Below are positions 33,832 through 40,310 of a stretch of 64,000 bases of DNA, piece by piece (within the stretch, counting starts at the first letter, position 1; each line of letters begins with the position of its first letter). Both the position numbers and the translations under genes were made by a program. The DNA comes from a virus: positions 62,001 to 126,000 of IMG/VR virus record IMGVR_UViG_3300017987_000003. One strand, given 5' to 3'. The notes beneath the pieces are model-generated. The model ran no database searches. It had not been told where the DNA came from and saw only the letters and a program-made list of their open reading frames with translations.

Positions 33832-34406
33832 TGAAAAGATGTCTGATTGTATTTGTGATTATGTTGTTCTTGGCAGGGTGTGTTGTTTCTCCTGAAGAAA
33901 CGACTGAAAGCAGAGATGCCCAACGGGTGTCCCAGCAGCAATCCCAATACGAAAAAGGACAACCAATTCCAGCATTCGATTGGTCGCTGGAGAGACACCT
34001 TGTGATCGAGTTGTACAGGGTGCGGAACCAGAAGGCCGCGACTCACTCAGTCTGGAGATCAGATCGTGGAATGATCGAAGGGGACTGTCCATCTTATGGT
34101 TACGGTATTCCTTATGACACGAGTTTGACCAACCCATTGGTTGCAACAGATATTGATAACCAAGGGGAAGAACACAGCTATCAGGGAGGTGCTTTGGCTT
34201 CTATTGAACAAGCAGAGCCCAACGGCATCTTCGCTTCCAAGAACACGGCGGCGACGTGGGTGATGTGTCTTGGGGAGGCTGGCAACATCGAGCCTGTGTA
34301 CGTGGAGACGAAAGTCACGGTATACCCTGGCCCTGTCAAGGTGCACTACGATAGTAATCGGGTCATTCGAAGTGGAGCTGCCACGGTGCTGATCAAGAAG
34401 AAGTAA
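33831..34406 (+). CDS. Lipoprotein of unknown function
   Basis: 191 residues with a lipoprotein signal (KRCLIVFVIMLFLAGC, Cys at 17). The mature part is strand-rich with two later cysteines. No family recognised. It could be the outer-membrane partner of the preceding membrane protein. Confidence 0.75.
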   Translation: MKRCLIVFVIMLFLAGCVVSPEETTESRDAQRVSQQQSQYEKGQPIPAFDWSLERHLVIELYRVRNQKAATHSVWRSDRGMIEGDCPSYGYGIPYDTSLTNPLVATDIDNQGEEHSYQGGALASIEQAEPNGIFASKNTAATWVMCLGEAGNIEPVYVETKVTVYPGPVKVHYDSNRVIRSGAATVLIKKK

Positions 34407-34410
34407 GCGG

Positions 34411-34439
34411 TTGACACCATTAATGACCGTGATTAGGAT
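34411..34439 (+). promoter_or_regulatory. Promoter
   Basis: TTGACA (34411-34416), 17-base spacer, TAGGAT (34434-34439). Leader of about 95 bases with no simple hairpin before AGGAGG. Confidence 0.55.
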
Positions 34440-34538
34440 GCTGGCATGACAAGATTCACCTGAATGCAGCGGTGCTAGAGCCCCACCCTAATAATCTTTC
34501 TCTGTTTGATGGCTGAAACAACCAGAAGGAGGAAGGTT

Positions 34539-34907
34539 ATGAACGAGCGATTGATTCATCTAAGAGTAAAGATCAAGAACCTGGCTGACGAGGCGAGGAC
34601 TATCCGTGAGGAGGCCGCGAAGGTCAGCGGGATGGCGAAGTGGAATCTAAACCATCATCGAAAGACGGTGGTGCGGCAGGCGGCCAGGGAGAACTTACTG
34701 GCCTACGGACTGCTGCGGAGGATGCCCTACGAGGCGATAGAACGGCATACGAGCGCGTCTCCAAACTTCTCCAAGGTCAAGGCCCATGCGATGCGGTTCG
34801 GCGCCACGGAGGAGGAGGTGGTCGCGTGGATCGATGAGGCGAAAGCCTATCTGGAAAAGCAGGCGAAGAAAGAAGTTGACAAACGCCAAATGAGGATGGC
34901 AGTATAG
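34539..34907 (+). CDS. Hypothetical basic helical protein
   Basis: 122 residues from the ATG at 34539 after GGAGGAAGG. Arg/Lys-rich and helical throughout (KIKNLADEARTIREEAAKV...). The C-terminal codons overlap the promoter of the Y-RNA-like transcript. Possible RNA-binding protein given its position; not shown. Confidence 0.7.
   Translation: MNERLIHLRVKIKNLADEARTIREEAAKVSGMAKWNLNHHRKTVVRQAARENLLAYGLLRRMPYEAIERHTSASPNFSKVKAHAMRFGATEEEVVAWIDEAKAYLEKQAKKEVDKRQMRMAV
34876..34905 (+). promoter_or_regulatory. Promoter of Y-RNA-like RNA A
   Basis: TTGACA (34876-34881) followed by AACGCC, 18-base spacer, CAGTAT (34900-34905). Confidence 0.65.
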
Positions 34908-34912
34908 CCGTT

Positions 34913-35063
34913 GGCGCTGAGAACTGGAGAGAGACTTCAGCATTTTGGGATACAACCCGAAGGTTCCAGGTTCGAATCCTGGACTCCCCAATTTTACGGG
35001 GAGTTGGCTCAACGGCAGAGCATCGTGCATCGTTTCTCGCGACTTCCCTCGGCGCATTTTTTT
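34913..35063 (+). ncRNA. Y-RNA-like RNA A enclosing a circularly permuted tRNA module
   Basis: The ends pair: GCGCTGAG (34914-34921) with CTCGGCGC (35048-35055), an internal loop, then GAGAGAC (34929-34935) with GTTTCTC (35032-35038). Inside is a tRNA in permuted order. First come an anticodon-stem strand CCCGA (34956-34960) and a T-arm CCAGG-TTCGAAT-CCTGG. Next is acceptor strand ACTCCCC (34983-34989), closed by an 8-nt loop to GGGGAGT (34998-35004). Last come the D-arm GCTC-AACGGCA-GAGC and TCGTG (35023-35027). Ends with seven T residues. This is the topology of YrlA-class bacterial Y RNAs, whose Ro60-binding stem replaces the anticodon arm. A Ro60-like gene is at 38691. Confidence 0.75.
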
Positions 35064-35066
35064 AAA

Positions 35067-35422
35067 GGGCTCGACACGGTTTCGACGTGGATCGACGAGA
35101 TTAGGGTCTGCGTGCCCCGGATTCCGGTCGCCGGGTTAAAAAGGCTGGAAAACACAACTGGCGAAAATATGCCACTCCAGGAGGCCGCTTAGAGCTTCCT
35201 CGTCCTGCCCGCAAGGCTGCATAGCGGGGTCGTGGGCGTCATTATGCAGCGAACCTTGTTATGCTGTTGCCCATGTGCAGCGAGCATTGTAAGATCGAAC
35301 ATGAGGCATCCTCGGCGCTTTGTTCGTGGGCGAAGGGGTCAAAGAGTTGACGCGAACCACGCGCGTGGATGAGGACTTTGATTGAGGATTTGCGGACGGC
35401 GGTTCGACTCCGCCCGAGTCCA
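35067..35422 (+). ncRNA. ssrA: tmRNA (one-piece)
   Basis: The tRNA-like ends pair as GGGCTCG (35067-35073) with CGAGTCC (35415-35421). The T-arm is GGCGG-TTCGACT-CCGCC, and the 5' region has the tmRNA-like CACGGTTTCGACG. The tag reading frame reads NTTGENMPLQEAA then TAG at 35190-35192 (the exact resume codon is uncertain). Multiple hairpins follow as expected for pseudoknots. tmRNA with SmpB rescues stalled ribosomes; SmpB is not in the window. Its own promoter is not evident; it lies four bases after the terminator of RNA A. Confidence 0.9.
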
Positions 35423-35424
35423 AT

Positions 35425-35565
35425 TGGCCTTGGGATGGCCACAAAAAAGCACCCTGGTGTAGACGGTGGGCTTTGGCCTGCAACGCGACTCGGGATGTCG
35501 TAAAAAGCGCCCTGGTGGAGGCGTTGGGAAACCAACATTTACGAAGGCGGGTGTAGCAACCCGCC
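35425..35565 (+). repeat. Tandem imperfect repeat of structured RNA between tmRNA and tRNA-Met
   Basis: Two units, 35430-35470 and 35490-35528, share the order: GGGAT hairpin loop, A-rich linker, AAAGC, then CCCTGGTG...G hairpin, about 80 percent identical. Their flanking hairpins differ in sequence but keep pairing (TGGCC/GGCCA, GCGAC/GTCGT). Two more hairpins follow: GTTGG-GAAA-CCAAC and GGCGGG...CCCGCC. No acceptor stem forms, so they are not tRNAs. Identity unknown. Confidence 0.55.
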
Positions 35566-35569
35566 ATAT

Positions 35570-35641
35570 AGCGGGGTGATGCAGTGGTAGCAATCAGGTC
35601 TCATAAGCCTGAAGTCATCGGTTCGAATCCGGTCCCCGCTA
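35570..35641 (+). tRNA. tRNA-Met (CAT), initiator-like
   Basis: AGCGGGG with CCCCGCT acceptor, D-arm with TGC/GCA, anticodon arm CAGGT-CTCATAA-GCCTG, T-arm ATCGG-TTCGAAT-CCGGT. The body resembles initiator tRNA, but the first pair is A-T rather than the initiator C-A mismatch and the three G-C pairs of the anticodon stem are not all kept. A lysidine-modified Ile role cannot be excluded. Confidence 0.85.
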
Positions 35642-35645
35642 CCCA

Positions 35646-35925
35646 GAGGTCTGAACGGAGGCGTGACCAGTATGAGCTTGACGAGTGAAGGCGATAATCG
35701 TAGCGAGGGTGGGTACCATGAAAAAGAGCCCTCACGCCACAACGGGGCAAGGAACAGTGCGAAATAGCGTCCGTGACTGAGGACGGAGAGACGTCCCATA
35801 AATGGGTGAAACGCCCTACGAAGCCAGGTCAACGTGACCATGCCGCGTCTGGCGGGGAAAGGTATGGAGGGAGATGTCAGGTCCGCCGATAAATAGGGAC
35901 AGGCAAGCCGAGGAACAACGGACGG
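35646..35925 (+). ncRNA. Unidentified structured RNA candidate
   Basis: 280 bases without a gene between tRNA-Met and a terminator. Strong hairpins include GAGGG...CCCTC, GGACG-GAGAGA-CGTCC, CCCAT-AA-ATGGG, GGGTG-AAA-CGCCC and GGTCA-ACG-TGACC. Purine-rich linkers join them. It does not show the RNase P, SRP or 6S signatures I know. A long phage RNA of new type is possible. Confidence 0.5.
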
Positions 35926-35950
35926 GCGGGTGGAAGGCCCGCTGTTTTTA
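35926..35950 (+). terminator. Terminator-like hairpin
   Basis: GCGGG-TGGAAGG-CCCGC (35926-35942) followed by TGTTTTTA. It would end the tRNA-Met and structured RNA transcript. Confidence 0.6.
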
Positions 35951-35966
35951 CAGAAAGGAGGACTAA

Positions 35967-35978
35967 ATGGCTAGATAG
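35967..35978 (+). CDS. Candidate minigene (Met-Ala-Arg)
   Basis: AAAGGAGG is followed by ATGGCTAGATAG, a three-codon frame, and then by a second AAAGGAGG for the next gene. Such minigenes with strong ribosome sites can cause peptidyl-tRNA drop-off (lambda bar minigenes) or act as translational leaders. Could be chance. Confidence 0.35.
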   Translation: MAR

Positions 35979-35992
35979 AAAGGAGGTGTTTC

Positions 35993-36196
35993 ATGTCGCA
36001 CCACAAACGGCGCAAGCCGCGAAGCCAGAGGGCAGGATGCAAGATGTGTAAACCTTGGAAGATTAATGGAATAGGAAAGAACACATCAATTTCAGAGGCT
36101 TTCTCGGACTACAAACGTAGGCAATTCCAGCGTCGAGATATGGAAGAGGATATGATGAGCACTGATAGCTCAACTGGTAGAGCCGTCGGTCGATAA
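35993..36196 (+). CDS. Small basic protein running into tRNA-Ile
   Basis: 67 residues from a strong AAAGGAGG site. The start MSHHKRRKPRSQRAGCKMCKPWKINGIG has a CKMCKPWK motif seen in many small bacterial and phage proteins of unknown role (from memory). The last 38 bases overlap the tRNA-Ile gene and its stop lies in the anticodon loop, so the native C-terminus may be functionally unimportant. Confidence 0.65.
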   Translation: MSHHKRRKPRSQRAGCKMCKPWKINGIGKNTSISEAFSDYKRRQFQRRDMEEDMMSTDSSTGRAVGR

Positions 36197-36231
36197 CCGA
36201 CAGGTCGTTGGTTCAAATCCAACTCAGTGCA
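36159..36231 (+). tRNA. tRNA-Ile (GAT) with C33
   Basis: GCACTGA/TCAGTGC acceptor is perfect; D-arm GCTC-AACTGGTA-GAGC; anticodon arm GTCGG-TCGATAA-CCGAC; T-arm GTTGG-TTCAAAT-CCAAC. Position 33 is C instead of the near-universal U. CCA not encoded. Confidence 0.9.
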
Positions 36232-36237
36232 CAGAAG

Positions 36238-36315
36238 GGGTCAGTAGCGCAAAGGCAGTCGCGGCAGGCCGTTAACCTGTGTCTTATGTAGGTTCGAATC
36301 CTACCTGGCCCGCCA
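36238..36315 (+). tRNA. tRNA-Asn (GTT) with C33
   Basis: GGGTCAG/CTGGCCC acceptor, short D-stem GCG/CGC, anticodon arm GCAGG-CCGTTAA-CCTGT, T-arm GTAGG-TTCGAAT-CCTAC, then G and an encoded CCA, the only exact CCA among the tRNAs here. Position 33 is C. Confidence 0.9.
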
Positions 36316-36353
36316 AAAACGATGGCGCTGATGATTGGCGCAGGAGGTGATAG

Positions 36354-36779
36354 ATGAATGAGAAACCAAAAACTCTGGGCGACGTGATGGGGAAAGATCT
36401 TCCTGGTTGGAAGATGGTGCAGGGATATTGTCTTGCTTTGAGTCATGGCCTGATGGGATTCTTTCCTGCTGTTACAAATGATGAATCCGATGATGGCAGG
36501 GGCGAGATTGTTGTGTGTATCGAGAAGATACAGCTCAAGCGTGTCTGGGATAAGTTGCGTCGCAGGAAGGCGCATGTGGACTCGTTTCAACTGCTGGTCA
36601 ATGAGGAGATGCGGATCGGGTTCGATGTTAAGGGTGGGGCTGACATGAAGTCTTTGCGGGTGTTTCTGGAGAGAGATCTTGATGAAATGTGTGCTATGGA
36701 AGATCCTTTTCGATGGGCACGAGGGTTGTTGAGCTTTTCCGAGTGTCCCGAAGACTTTTCCCCTGATTTTGGGGATTGA
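36354..36779 (+). CDS. Hypothetical protein
   Basis: 141 residues after a CAGGAGGTG site. Mixed alpha/beta, soluble. No recognised domain. Probably co-transcribed with the upstream tRNAs. Confidence 0.7.
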   Translation: MNEKPKTLGDVMGKDLPGWKMVQGYCLALSHGLMGFFPAVTNDESDDGRGEIVVCIEKIQLKRVWDKLRRRKAHVDSFQLLVNEEMRIGFDVKGGADMKSLRVFLERDLDEMCAMEDPFRWARGLLSFSECPEDFSPDFGD

Positions 36780-36794
36780 AGGGATAGGACTGTT

Positions 36795-36915
36795 GCGAAC
36801 TGGAGTTCGCGGGGGCTGACTTCCGAGATGACGGCGGGGATAAAATAGGTTGACAAACTTGCGATAGGGAGTAATATAGCCAGTGTGGATCGCAGCAAGA
36901 TGCTGCTGGTTGGAG
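36795..36915 (+). promoter_or_regulatory. Dispersed palindrome, promoter and AAGAT hairpin before hsp20-like gene
   Basis: GCGAACTGGAGTTCGC (36795-36810) lies 40 bases upstream of TTGACA (36850-36855), 16-base spacer, TAATAT (36872-36877). The leader has GCAGC-AAGAT-GCTGC (36892-36906) before TTGGAG. Confidence 0.8.
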
Positions 36916-36920
36916 CGAGA

Positions 36921-37358
36921 ATGAATCTGAGGTTTTACACAAGGGAGACATTGCAGGAATCGATGCGGTGTTTCTTCGATTACGAGCGTGGAACTTTTTC
37001 AATGGAGGACAAAATGAATGACTCTCTTTTAAGCGAAGGTAACGTGGTGAGGGTGGAGGCTCTCAAGGAGTTGACGATCATGGTGGCGGCGCCAGGAGCC
37101 ACTCGGGACAATACGACTGTCCACACGGACGTCGGTTCTGATGGCAATGGTGGCGGTACGATCCATCTGAGCGTGGGCAAGCCCGACGTGTCCGAGGACT
37201 TGCAGGAGAGGGTCGATCTTTCGTTCGACGTGACTCATACGGTGCCGTCCCAGTATGATCTCAAGACGATCAAGGTCGGCATCAAGGACGGACTGATCTT
37301 CATGAAAATCAAGGCTTCGAAGGACAGGATCTCTGCTGTCGTGATCGACGAGGAGTAG
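36921..37358 (+). CDS. Hsp20/alpha-crystallin-like small heat-shock protein
   Basis: 145 residues from the ATG at 36921. The C-terminal half has the crystallin-like strand pattern VDLSFDVTHTVPSQYDLKTIKVGIKDGLIFMKIKA. The N-terminal part is variable, with a Gly-rich loop. Phage Hsp20 proteins hold unfolded proteins for chaperones; groES is also encoded here. The usual C-terminal IXI motif is not obvious. Confidence 0.75.
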   Translation: MNLRFYTRETLQESMRCFFDYERGTFSMEDKMNDSLLSEGNVVRVEALKELTIMVAAPGATRDNTTVHTDVGSDGNGGGTIHLSVGKPDVSEDLQERVDLSFDVTHTVPSQYDLKTIKVGIKDGLIFMKIKASKDRISAVVIDEE

Positions 37359-37362
37359 GTCG

Positions 37363-38379
37363 GTGGCTGACATCATCAGATACGGAATGGGGCGCAATTA
37401 TCTTCCTGACTGGGGGTTTGCCGAGGCTCTGCGTGAGATCTATCAGAACTTCAGAGACTTCGGGGATTTTCAGCAGGGGGTTACGGCCCTTGCAGACTCC
37501 GATCTTTGTGAAGTCACGATGGTGAATGGCTTCATGCCAGAGGGTCATAACTTCATGAAGATCGGCGAGTCTGCGAAGCGAGGAGTGGCGTCGAAAGTTG
37601 GCGAGCATGGTGAGGGGCTGAAGATGGCCTCGCTGGTTCTGAGGAGAAATGGGTGCAAAGTCGTAGTGCGATATGGCAATACTGAGCTGGCTGGGACGTT
37701 TTATGATGACCCGTACCTCGGGGAGTGTTTCGGTTTTGTGGTCTGCCCAACTACATGGATGGATGGGTTCAGGCTCACGTTCCAGGTTCCCAGGGAGGAA
37801 TTCAAGATCTACGAGGAGTCGCAGCTGGATCCTGACAAGGACGTCATTCACTCTTCGACTTGCGGTGATCTCCTGGATAGGCCCAAGGGCGAAGTCTATG
37901 TGGGTGGTCATTTTGTGTCGGTGGTTGATGGGTTGCAGTATGCTTACAACTTTAATCCCAAGTTTGTGTCGCTGGACAGGGATAGAAAAGTTCCTCGTGA
38001 TTTCGATGTGAATTGGGCGGCTTCGCAGATCCTTCAAGGCTGGGACGGTATGAAGGTCAAGGATATGGTTGAGCGGGATGCGTCATATATCGATCGGGTA
38101 CCGCCTAAGATTGCGAAGAAGTTCAGACCCGCGTTGGCCAAGGGGGGAGCGGTTGTCTTTCGTGCTCAGAACATCCAGGCTCCTGACAAGGTTGCCAAGA
38201 AGCTTATGGAGATGCCTGTGAATCAGAAGCGGGTTGCCAAGCTGAAGTTCAGTATGAGCCGCAAGCGGACACCTCATTCTATCCTTAAGGAATTCATGGA
38301 TAAATATCGTCGTCATCTTCCTGCGGAGGGGAAGGCTGATGCGGTTGTTGTTTTGAAGAAGGCGAAGGGTTGGAAGTAG
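37363..38379 (+). CDS. GHKL-fold ATPase-like protein
   Basis: 338 residues, GTG start. The Bergerat N-box reads EALREIYQNFRDF, and the glycine-rich lid is VGEHGEGLKMASLVL. A strand with NGCKVVVRY follows. This is an Hsp90/MutL/kinase-type ATP-binding fold without a visible kinase or topoisomerase partner. It sits between Hsp20 and the Ro60-like gene. Substrate unknown. Confidence 0.75.
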   Translation: MADIIRYGMGRNYLPDWGFAEALREIYQNFRDFGDFQQGVTALADSDLCEVTMVNGFMPEGHNFMKIGESAKRGVASKVGEHGEGLKMASLVLRRNGCKVVVRYGNTELAGTFYDDPYLGECFGFVVCPTTWMDGFRLTFQVPREEFKIYEESQLDPDKDVIHSSTCGDLLDRPKGEVYVGGHFVSVVDGLQYAYNFNPKFVSLDRDRKVPRDFDVNWAASQILQGWDGMKVKDMVERDASYIDRVPPKIAKKFRPALAKGGAVVFRAQNIQAPDKVAKKLMEMPVNQKRVAKLKFSMSRKRTPHSILKEFMDKYRRHLPAEGKADAVVVLKKAKGWK

Positions 38380-38404
38380 TTTGAAAAAAAGTTGAAGAAA
38401 GGTG

Positions 38405-38432
38405 TTGACAAATGCTGTGGGGGAGTTACTAT
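38405..38432 (+). promoter_or_regulatory. Promoter of Y-RNA-like RNA B
   Basis: TTGACA (38405-38410), 16-base spacer, TACTAT (38427-38432). Confidence 0.75.
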
Positions 38433-38438
38433 CCCCAG

Positions 38439-38573
38439 CGTACCGAGAACTGGAGAGACATTCCAGACAAATAGCTCATTTGGTAGAGCATTGGTATACG
38501 GAACCAACGGTAGCAGGTTCAATTCCTGTTTTGTTTACCCAGATGTTTCGCAAATTCTCTCGGTGCTTTTTTT
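38439..38573 (+). ncRNA. Y-RNA-like RNA B enclosing tRNA-Arg
   Basis: ACCGAGA (38442-38448) pairs with TCTCGGT (38558-38564), and GAGACAT (38455-38461) with ATGTTTC (38543-38549), flanking an internal loop that begins ACTGG, as in RNA A. The second helix covaries with that of RNA A. The stem encloses a complete tRNA in normal order. Seven T residues end it. The Ro60-like gene starts 118 bases downstream. Confidence 0.7.
38465..38537 (+). tRNA. tRNA-Arg (ACG) inside RNA B
   Basis: AGACAAA/TTTGTTT acceptor, D-arm GCTC-ATTTGGTA-GAGC, anticodon arm TTGGT-ATACGGA-ACCAA (U33 normal; A34 probably inosine), T-arm GCAGG-TTCAATT-CCTGT, then ACCCA. It could be excised as a working tRNA or remain as a tRNA mimic in the Y-like RNA. 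Confidence 0.85.
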
Positions 38574-38690
38574 GACAAGATCGTTCGAGGACTGTGAAGT
38601 CGTTTCAGTCTGATGGTGACAACGACCCGACTCCCAGACTCCCTCGGATTTTTTCCTCGCAGCATTCACAATAACCTAAACGGGAGGTGC

Positions 38691-40130
38691 ATGATGAAGG
38701 ACATCACGCCAGCAAGAGGATTGTGGAAAATTAACGGTGAACTCGCGCCAGCTGACGCCAGCAAGACGGTCTGTTCGTTTCTGGACACGGCGACGACCTC
38801 GTATGGTCGGGCGACTCACTACAATACTCGCGAGGAGCAGAAACAGGCCGAGCTTGCGGTTCATGGCGATTTGTTTGTGATGTGCCGTGACATTTATTTG
38901 GCGCTCCTGTTGCTCCCAGGCGTGACCGATCATGCGCGGCAAATCGGCATCGGGAGTCTGTTGTCGAATCCTCGCGGGACGGACGCGGACATTTTTCTGA
39001 ATGCGCGGATGGAGCGGGAGGTTTTGGTTCATCTCGTGAGCCATATTTCTCCGCCAAGGATGTTCAAGTTGTTCGACGCGTTCCGTGGACGCGGGGGTGA
39101 GTTCGGCGTGACGAAGGCAAATAACGCACGGACGCGGAAGCTGATTCTGTCCACGCTTCTCGGGGCGAAGCGACTCGATCTGTGGGCAGTGAAGTATCGC
39201 TCCAAGATGTCGCGCGTGCTCGCGCATGCGTGGGGTCAGCGTCGGGCCAGCATCATTGGGTCGATCGTGCAGAAGGATCGGCGGACCTGGACGGCCAAGG
39301 AAAAGGCGATCATCAAGGAACATGTCTTCAAGTTCCGTGGTGGGAACCAGGAGAAGTATGTGGTGGAGTGCATGGCCTTTGTCGCAGGGAAGCGAGAGGG
39401 GTTGACGATCCGTCTGCTCAAAGCGTTCGTGGATGCCAGAGTGGATATCAAGGCTGGGGAGAAGCTTCCGACCGAGGTCCTGGAAGGGATCCGCAGCACA
39501 TATCACCCAGGGATCAAGCCCGAGGAGTTGATCAAGGTGAAGGCCGAGTCGGGCACGATGACGACTTGTGAGAAGCGTGTGGTCCAGAAGAGGGCGAAGT
39601 CGGCAGGCGTCGAGGTGGCGATGGATCCATTGCGGTACGACCCCGTGGAGTTGTACATCTACGCCTTTGAGAACGGAGCCGACGAGAAGGTGTTCGAGGC
39701 ATTGGACCAGAAGGCCCAGGCTGCTGCTGCGGCTCTTCCGATGAGCTACAGTAAGATTGGTATCCTTGTGGATGGCTCGGGATCCATGGCTGGGGATCGA
39801 ACTCAGCATTTGCGGCCTTTGGCGACGACATTGGCTCTTCGGGATATGCTGGCGAAGTCGGCTGACCAGAGTGAGATCGTGTACTGCGGTGGTGTCCTCG
39901 GGGATGACCAGCGGATAGTTCGGCCGCAGGGTGATACTTCGCTTGCAGAGGGCCTCTTGCACGCTCTGGGCCGCGAGCCCGAGGCTGTGTATGTCCTCTC
40001 GGATGGATACGAGAACGCTCCTGCTGGGCGCTTCCAGGACGTTCTGGTGGCTGCTCGGGGGATTGGTATCGATGTGCCAGTGTTCCATATGAACCCTGTG
40101 TTCGCGGCAGAGGGGGGCGCTGTGCGGTAG
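38691..40130 (+). CDS. Ro60-like (TROVE-type) RNA-binding protein with VWA domain
   Basis: 479 residues from the ATG at 38691 after GGGAGG. Residues about 20-320 are helical repeats in the TROVE layout, including an SYGRATHYNTREE segment like the Ro60 TYYI-x-E region. The VWA domain follows, with MIDAS DGSGS at 361-365, a Thr in GDTSLAEG and Asp in VLSDGYE. Ro60 binds Y RNAs on its outer surface and misfolded RNA ends in its hole; bacterial Rsr works with YrlA and PNPase. Direct proximity to RNAs A and B fits. A TAG stop is followed in frame by 59 more sense codons. Similarity to true Ro60 is judged by eye. Confidence 0.75.
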   Translation: MMKDITPARGLWKINGELAPADASKTVCSFLDTATTSYGRATHYNTREEQKQAELAVHGDLFVMCRDIYLALLLLPGVTDHARQIGIGSLLSNPRGTDADIFLNARMEREVLVHLVSHISPPRMFKLFDAFRGRGGEFGVTKANNARTRKLILSTLLGAKRLDLWAVKYRSKMSRVLAHAWGQRRASIIGSIVQKDRRTWTAKEKAIIKEHVFKFRGGNQEKYVVECMAFVAGKREGLTIRLLKAFVDARVDIKAGEKLPTEVLEGIRSTYHPGIKPEELIKVKAESGTMTTCEKRVVQKRAKSAGVEVAMDPLRYDPVELYIYAFENGADEKVFEALDQKAQAAAAALPMSYSKIGILVDGSGSMAGDRTQHLRPLATTLALRDMLAKSADQSEIVYCGGVLGDDQRIVRPQGDTSLAEGLLHALGREPEAVYVLSDGYENAPAGRFQDVLVAARGIGIDVPVFHMNPVFAAEGGAVR

Positions 40131-40310
40131 CTGTGCGACGAGGTGGAGGGTGCAGCGACGATGCCAGTACGGACTCCAGCTGCGCTTGCAACGTCCATGT
40201 TGCGTGGGTTGCTGGAGACAGATCCTGAGACGGGGATCAATGCCCTGGTTCGGGGTGCGCTGCGAGGTTCGACGATTGAGAGCCTTGCTTTAATTGGAGG
40301 TGAAGCATGA
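40131..40310 (+). other. In-frame extension after the Ro60-like amber stop, or separate 49-residue gene
   Basis: After the TAG (40128-40130) the same frame is open for 59 codons to a TGA at 40308-40310 that overlaps the next ATG. The text (LCDEVEGAATMPVRTPAALA...LLETDPETGINALVRG) reads like the natural end of a VWA/TROVE protein. An ATG at 40161 could start a 49-residue product, but it has no clear ribosome site. Confidence 0.55.

Noticed and set aside
34950-35030. RNA A read as a tRNA-Val (UAC) after splicing
   Set aside because: Joining the halves gives a CATACAA loop, but there is a mismatch in the anticodon stem, A at position 33, and no intron or splicing signal. The YrlA-like topology explains it without splicing.
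35746-35800. Hammerhead ribozyme core (CTGAGGA ... GAAAC)
   Set aside because: The core words occur but the required stem II between them does not form; a strong GGACG/CGTCC hairpin competes.
35646-35925. RNase P RNA, group I or group II intron in the tRNA/tmRNA gap
   Set aside because: The conserved RNase P P4 sequences, group I P/Q/R/S elements and a group II domain V hairpin could not be found.
38676-40088. Long minus-strand frame of 470 codons opposite the Ro60-like gene
   Set aside because: Arg/His/Gln-rich text without motifs, a shadow of the + strand reading frame.
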